Assembly: GCA_947165295.1 (NCBI GenBank) | Contig: CAMUZU010000005.1 | Span: 1-64,000, forward strand | Direction of reading: 5' to 3' | Length of the DNA stretch: 64,000 bases | From: an uncultured Selenomonadales bacterium | GTDB lineage: Bacteria > Bacillota > Negativicutes > Selenomonadales > Selenomonadaceae | Shown: piece by piece, positions 59,452 through 64,000 of the stretch | How the letters are laid out: the number at the start of each line of letters is the position of its first letter | How positions within the stretch are numbered: the first letter of the stretch is position 1 | Notes under the pieces: model-generated | Seen by the model: only the letters and a program-made list of their open reading frames with translations | Told to the model about the DNA's origin: nothing | Databases searched by the model: none | Translations under genes and position numbers: made by a program

Positions 59452-60489
59452 TTATTCGTTCGACGTGACTTCGCCGCCGATTGGTTCAGAGTCGGCGTCG
59501 CCTTCGTCGGATTTTGGAACAAGTTCGTGTAACGGGAAAAGTTCGTTCATACGCGCTTCAATCTCCGCGACGTTGGGCACCCACGCGCCGTCAAGATTTT
59601 CTGAGCCGGGCAACAACAGCGTCGACGGCGGGTCGGAACTCATTTTGCGCAGGACGTTCGCCAGATGTGCCGAGTCGAAAATTTCCGCGCTGGTCTCCAT
59701 GCGGTTGCGGAAGATGTCGGCAATGGCGGGCAGCTTCGGCAGGGTCTCCAGTTGCAAAACTTTGGCGTACAGGGCTTTGATGAATTTCTGTTGACGTTGA
59801 ACGCGTCCCATGTCGCCGAGTTTTTCGCCGCGCCAACGCAGATATTTTTGCACGTCTTCGCCCGACAAATGCTGATAACCTTGCCCGATGTGAATTGAAA
59901 GTCCCGCCGCTTCGTCTTCGTAATCCATGTTTTCTTCGACGTAGATGTCAAGCCCGCCCAAAACGTCAATCAGCTCCGCGAACGTCTGCATGTCGATTAT
60001 AACGTACTGATGAATCGGGACGCCGAGCATCTTTGACACTTCGCGCACGAGGAAGTTTGCTCCGCCGCGACCGTACAGTTCACCGATTTTGCCCGACACC
60101 GTCCGCGAAGTTATCAGCGTGTCGCGGGGAATTGAAATGATTCGCACCTTGCCCGTCTCATTGGCGAAACTCAAAACCAAAATCGTGTCGGCTTCGGGTT
60201 CGTCGCTGTCGTCCACGCCGAGAATCAAAACGTTCGTGTAACTTTCAAACTTTGGATCAACCGTGCCCGTGCGTGCCGTGCGCCTGTCGTTGTAGCCCTG
60301 GTACATGTCGGCGAACTCATTATAAACGCGTGTGCCCGCGTTGTATATACCGTAACCGACGAACAAAACCATCGAGGCCAGCGCGCCCAAAATCACCAGC
60401 GTAAAAATCAGGCGAAAGACTTTCATCCTGTTTCGACGCCGCAGAGCCGTGCGTTTCTTGTCGATATTCTTTTTGGTTGTGTTGGCCAT
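59452..60489 (-). CDS. LCP (LytR-CpsA-Psr) family protein
   Basis: NVLILGVDDSDEPEADTILVLSFANETGKVRIISIPRDTLI. Confidence 0.92.
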   Translation of the reverse strand: MANTTKKNIDKKRTALRRRNRMKVFRLIFTLVILGALASMVLFVGYGIYNAGTRVYNEFADMYQGYNDRRTARTGTVDPKFESYTNVLILGVDDSDEPEADTILVLSFANETGKVRIISIPRDTLITSRTVSGKIGELYGRGGANFLVREVSKMLGVPIHQYVIIDMQTFAELIDVLGGLDIYVEENMDYEDEAAGLSIHIGQGYQHLSGEDVQKYLRWRGEKLGDMGRVQRQQKFIKALYAKVLQLETLPKLPAIADIFRNRMETSAEIFDSAHLANVLRKMSSDPPSTLLLPGSENLDGAWVPNVAEIEARMNELFPLHELVPKSDEGDADSEPIGGEVTSNE

Positions 60490-60519
60490 GTGAGTTTCGC
60501 TCCAAAGTTTGTCAGCGAT

Positions 60520-61092
60520 TTATTTCATGCGGTTGAGCAGCAGGAAGTTTCGAGCCGCGACCGTCGACGGGTGAACGAGTGAATTTTTTTGCACGACGAA
60601 GATTATCGACTCGCTTAACGCCGTCAACAAAATTTCGTCAAGTGAATTCGTGTCGACGAGCGCACGCAGTTTGTCGACGCCGGGATAATTTCTGTTCGGT
60701 TCAATCATGTCCGCGAAGTAAATGATTTTATCAAGCGCGGTCATGTTCGCGGCACCGACGGTGTGACGGTAAATCGCCTGCTGAATTTGCGCGTCGTCCA
60801 CGCCGTAAACTTCCGCGACCATTTTCGCGCCAATGTACGCGTGCAAAAGCAGAGGCAACGCCCGTTCGACTTCGCCGACTTCGATACCGCGACGTTCAGC
60901 CTGCGCGGGAAGTTCGTCGTTTTCAAATTCGCGGGCGCAGTCGTGAAGAAGTCCCGCCACGTAAGCTTGAGTTTCGTCGACGCCGAATTTTTTTGCCAGC
61001 GCGACGGCAGTGTTCGCCACGCCGACAGAATGAGCGAATCGACTGCGCTTGAGTCGTCGCTGAAGTTCGCGGCGCATTTGGTCAATCGTCAT
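60520..61092 (-). CDS. yqeK: HD-domain protein YqeK
   Basis: RFAHSVGVANTAVALAKKFGVDETQAYVAGLLHDCAREF; next to nadD. Confidence 0.93.
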   Translation of the reverse strand: MTIDQMRRELQRRLKRSRFAHSVGVANTAVALAKKFGVDETQAYVAGLLHDCAREFENDELPAQAERRGIEVGEVERALPLLLHAYIGAKMVAEVYGVDDAQIQQAIYRHTVGAANMTALDKIIYFADMIEPNRNYPGVDKLRALVDTNSLDEILLTALSESIIFVVQKNSLVHPSTVAARNFLLLNRMK

Positions 61093-61217
61093 GATAAATT
61101 TGCTCCCGTTAAAGTTGCCCGCTTGACACGCGGCGACAACGTTTGAATGCTGAGCGGTTGCAACGCGCCAACTGTTCCGCCACTTTTAAAGTGGCCGGCG
61201 CATTTGGTCAATCGTCA
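61071..61217 (-). repeat. CTTTTAAAG palindromic element flanked by 21-bp direct repeats, between nadD and yqeK
   Basis: GGCGCATTTGGTCAATCGTCA at 61071-61091 and 61197-61217; GTTCCGCCACTTTTAAAGTGGCC abuts the second copy. Confidence 0.9.
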
Positions 61218-61814
61218 CAGGTAAAGTCCCTCCCGCAGGATGTATTCTTCGACGGCTTCGGGCACGAGATATTTTATCGAGCGACCGAGCTTGACGCGCT
61301 GACGAATTTCCGTCGACGAAATTTCAATCGCGGGTGTCGTCACGCGGTGAATGTGTTCGCTTGCAATCGTGCCGAAAAATTTTTCTGTCGCCGAAAAGTC
61401 AACGTCAACACCCGGACGCGTCGTCGCAATGAAATGACTGCGTTCGACGAGCCGACGAGCTTCGTGCCACTTCGACAAGTCCGCCAAAGAGTCCGCGCCG
61501 ATGATGAAAAATAATTCCGTTGTGCTGCCGAATTGCGCGTGCAAGGCGTCCATTGTGTCGAGCGTGTACGAAAGTCCCGTGCGTTTGAGTTCAATGTCCG
61601 ATACGCGAAAGAATTTGTTCGTGCGCGTCGCCAAAGTCGTCATTGCAAGCCGGTGATGTTCGTCGGTTACGTGACGTGAAAGTTTGTGCGGCGGACGTGC
61701 GGCGGGTATGAACAAGACTTCGTCGAGCGCAAAGAGTTCGCGCACGGATTCTGCCGTCGCCAAATGTCCCAGGTGAATCGGGTCGAACGTGCCGCCCATG
61801 ATGCCGATTTTCAA
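61215..61814 (-). CDS. nadD: Nicotinate-nucleotide adenylyltransferase
   Basis: MKIGIMGGTFDPIHLGHLATAESVRE..FIPAARPPHK..FIIGADSLADLSKWHEA. Confidence 0.95.
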   Translation of the reverse strand: MKIGIMGGTFDPIHLGHLATAESVRELFALDEVLFIPAARPPHKLSRHVTDEHHRLAMTTLATRTNKFFRVSDIELKRTGLSYTLDTMDALHAQFGSTTELFFIIGADSLADLSKWHEARRLVERSHFIATTRPGVDVDFSATEKFFGTIASEHIHRVTTPAIEISSTEIRQRVKLGRSIKYLVPEAVEEYILREGLYL

Positions 61815-61820
61815 CGCGTG

Positions 61821-61964
61821 TCACCTCCGAACGAGCAGATAAATTATCAGCGACGTGAACACAATCAACACACCTGCGCGGGCGAAATCTTTCAAGTCGT
61901 GTCGAGCTTTGGGCGTGCGAAGATAATTCTTCAGCGTGCGCAAGTATCCGCGAAATTTTTTCAC
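61821..61964 (-). CDS. Small single-TM protein (47 aa)
   Basis: GTG start overlaps GT61 stop (TCGTGA): VKKFRGYLRTLKNYLRTPKARHDLKDFARAGVLIVFTSLIIYLLVRR; ends at the nadD RBS. Confidence 0.5.
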   Translation of the reverse strand: MKKFRGYLRTLKNYLRTPKARHDLKDFARAGVLIVFTSLIIYLLVRR

Positions 61965-63148
61965 GACAAGTTCAAGCTGTAAGCCGCCGTCAAGTCGGGG
62001 CGACGTTTGAGAGCCGTCAAAACTTCCGTGAGCGTCGCGCCGTAATAAGTTTCCGCGTCGGGGCTGAACGCAAGTCCGCGAGTCAAACCGTCCTTGAGAT
62101 GTTGCGCGAAAGTTTTCAAGTCTTCGTCCGCGTAACCGTCGAAGTCGTCGCCGAAAAAATTTTTCAGCCCGCGACTGATGATGTAACAATGCGGTTCGCG
62201 GAACGCTTCAAATATCGACAGCGAAGAATCAATATACGTCACGTTCAAATTGCCGGCTTGATCAATCGCCTGCTGATAACCGCCCGTGAACTTCGTCGGC
62301 GCACGCGGAATCAAAATCACGTCGGCACCTTCGCGCAGGAAAATCGAATTGTGCGAAGACGATCCGAGCGTCGCGGCAAGACTTTTCGCGTTAATCAGGA
62401 CGTTGAGCTGAGCGTCGAGCGTCAACTCTTCGGGCTGAACAATCGCGTAACCTTTCGCGTGAAAATAATTCGCCAAACGTTCTTCGCCGAGCTGGTCGCG
62501 CCCGTAGAATAAGAAAATTTTTTCGGGCGACGGCGTGCGATTCTTCAGCGCAAAACTTTTCACGCGGTCAATTGTGGTGCGGTATTCGTCGGTGAAAAAT
62601 CTTGTGTCGTCGGTCGCGAAAAAAGATTCGTCGGGCAAGATGACGTTTTCAAATTTCGTCGGTCGAGTAATCGGTTGCAAGCGGTTGATGTCGATGTCCA
62701 AAAGCTCCAGCAGGCGACAAAAATTTTTCTGCGCATCAAGCGGAATGTCTCGCCACGCAACGTAAACGAGCGCGCAGTCCTTGAAATATTCTTTGAACGC
62801 GTCGCTTTGCAGGAACCACAGGCGGCGGATGTTGTCGGTCAAACAATGTCCCCACACGGGATAAAACATGCCCAGGTAAACGACGGTCGCGGAACTTTGC
62901 TCAACGTCGGTCGGAGTGTACGCGTCGCCCGCGCCGTAATGCACGAAACTTTCTTTGACGAAGTTGCCGCCCGCGTCGACAATGCCGCCCGTGCCCCACG
63001 TCCATTGCCCGTCGACGAAAATATTTTTTGTCGGCAGGACGGTCGCGCCTTCGAGAACTTTGAAATTCAACTTCCTGTCGACGAAGTGATTCTTGCCGAG
63101 ATGTTTCGCGGCGGCGTTCGCGTTGCAAAGATAATCGAAATTGTTCAC
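61961..63148 (-). CDS. Glycosyltransferase family 61-like protein
   Basis: YLGMFYPVWGHCLTDNIRRLWFLQS..LGSSSHNSIFLREGADVILIPR. Confidence 0.75.
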   Translation of the reverse strand: MNNFDYLCNANAAAKHLGKNHFVDRKLNFKVLEGATVLPTKNIFVDGQWTWGTGGIVDAGGNFVKESFVHYGAGDAYTPTDVEQSSATVVYLGMFYPVWGHCLTDNIRRLWFLQSDAFKEYFKDCALVYVAWRDIPLDAQKNFCRLLELLDIDINRLQPITRPTKFENVILPDESFFATDDTRFFTDEYRTTIDRVKSFALKNRTPSPEKIFLFYGRDQLGEERLANYFHAKGYAIVQPEELTLDAQLNVLINAKSLAATLGSSSHNSIFLREGADVILIPRAPTKFTGGYQQAIDQAGNLNVTYIDSSLSIFEAFREPHCYIISRGLKNFFGDDFDGYADEDLKTFAQHLKDGLTRGLAFSPDAETYYGATLTEVLTALKRRPDLTAAYSLNLS

Positions 63149-63166
63149 GTGAATTCCTCCGAACGT

Positions 63167-64000
63167 TCAAGACAAGTTCACGCCGTAAGCGGCAGTCAAG
63201 TCGGGTCGGCGTTTAAGTTGCGTCAAAAATTCCGTGAGCGTCGCGCCGTAATAATTTTCCGCGTCGGGGTCAATCCCGTGCCCCGCGTAAGTTTTGATGT
63301 ACTGCGCGAAAGTTTTCAAGTCGTCGACAGTGTAACCGCCGAAGTCGTCGCCGAAAAAATTTTTCAGTTCGCGGCTCAACACGAAGCAATAAGGTCCGAT
63401 GATGTGATTGAATATCGACAGCGACGAATCGACGTAATGAACATTAGCGTTGCGGATGCCGTCGAAGATTTGTTGATTATGCCACGAGAACTTGAACGGC
63501 GAACGCGGAATCAAAATCACGTCGGTGCCGTCGCGCAGGAAAATTGAATTGTGCGCGCACGAGCCGAGCGTCGACGCAAAACTTTTCGCGTTAATCAGGA
63601 TGTTGAGCTGAGCTTCAAGCGTCAATCTTTCGGGCTGAACAATCGCGTAACCCTTCGCGCTGAAATATTGAGCAAGCCGCTCTTCGCCGACTTGGTTGCG
63701 CCCGTAAAAGAAATAAACTTTCTCCGCGGACGGCGTGCGATTCTTCAACGCAAAATTTCTTGCGCGGTCAATCGTGTCAATGTATTCGTTCGTGAAAAAT
63801 CTTTCGTCACCGTCGGCGAAAAATGATTCGTCGGGCAAGATGACGTTGGCGAACTTCGTCGGGCGGTCGACGGCCTGCAATCGGCTGATGTCAATGTCCA
63901 AAGCCGCAAGCAGTCGCCGAAAATTTTCCTGCCGTTCAAGCCCCAAACGTTCGGCTCCGTTGTTCCACGAGATGTAAACCGGCGTGCAGTCCTTGAAATA
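63167..64000 (-). CDS. Glycosyltransferase family 61-like protein, paralog of the adjacent gene; 5' end outside the window
   Basis: Same frame continues to base 64000 (YFKDCTPVYISWNNGAERLG...); C-terminal half closely resembles the 61961-63148 product. Confidence 0.75.
   Translation of the reverse strand, partial: YFKDCTPVYISWNNGAERLGLERQENFRRLLAALDIDISRLQAVDRPTKFANVILPDESFFADGDERFFTNEYIDTIDRARNFALKNRTPSAEKVYFFYGRNQVGEERLAQYFSAKGYAIVQPERLTLEAQLNILINAKSFASTLGSCAHNSIFLRDGTDVILIPRSPFKFSWHNQQIFDGIRNANVHYVDSSLSIFNHIIGPYCFVLSRELKNFFGDDFGGYTVDDLKTFAQYIKTYAGHGIDPDAENYYGATLTEFLTQLKRRPDLTAAYGVNLS

Overview
This ~64 kb window looks like chromosome of a diderm, flagellated Firmicute (Negativicutes-like; inferred from TonB, flagellar, rapZ-yvcK-whiA, dnaG-rpoD and nadD-yqeK-LCP-rsfS content). 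It carries about 45 genes, mostly housekeeping: rpoBC, dnaG-rpoD, era, topB, ugd, ald, sucC, ecfA1A2. There is also a truncated >7.6 kb repetitive surface/secreted protein at the left edge that the ORF track misses because it runs off the window, plus RTX/CAP secreted proteins and tandem GT61 glycosyltransferases. The main signals not explained by ordinary genes are: (1) a minus-strand operon of a NurA-like nuclease, a HerA-like ATPase with an atypical Walker A, a GHKL ATPase containing a C10 homopolymer tract, and a radical SAM protein; (2) eight dispersed ~105-bp three-hairpin repeats with compensatory base changes in all stems, placed at gene 3' ends; (3) a second short palindromic element (core CTTTTAAAG, reading [RH]FKSGGT[VL]G in one frame) found at junctions of local direct duplications. 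In one case it adds 25 codons in frame inside a gene, and in another it separates nadD from yqeK. No tRNA, rRNA, CRISPR array, prophage or transposase gene was recognised. All family calls are from reading the translations, with no database search.
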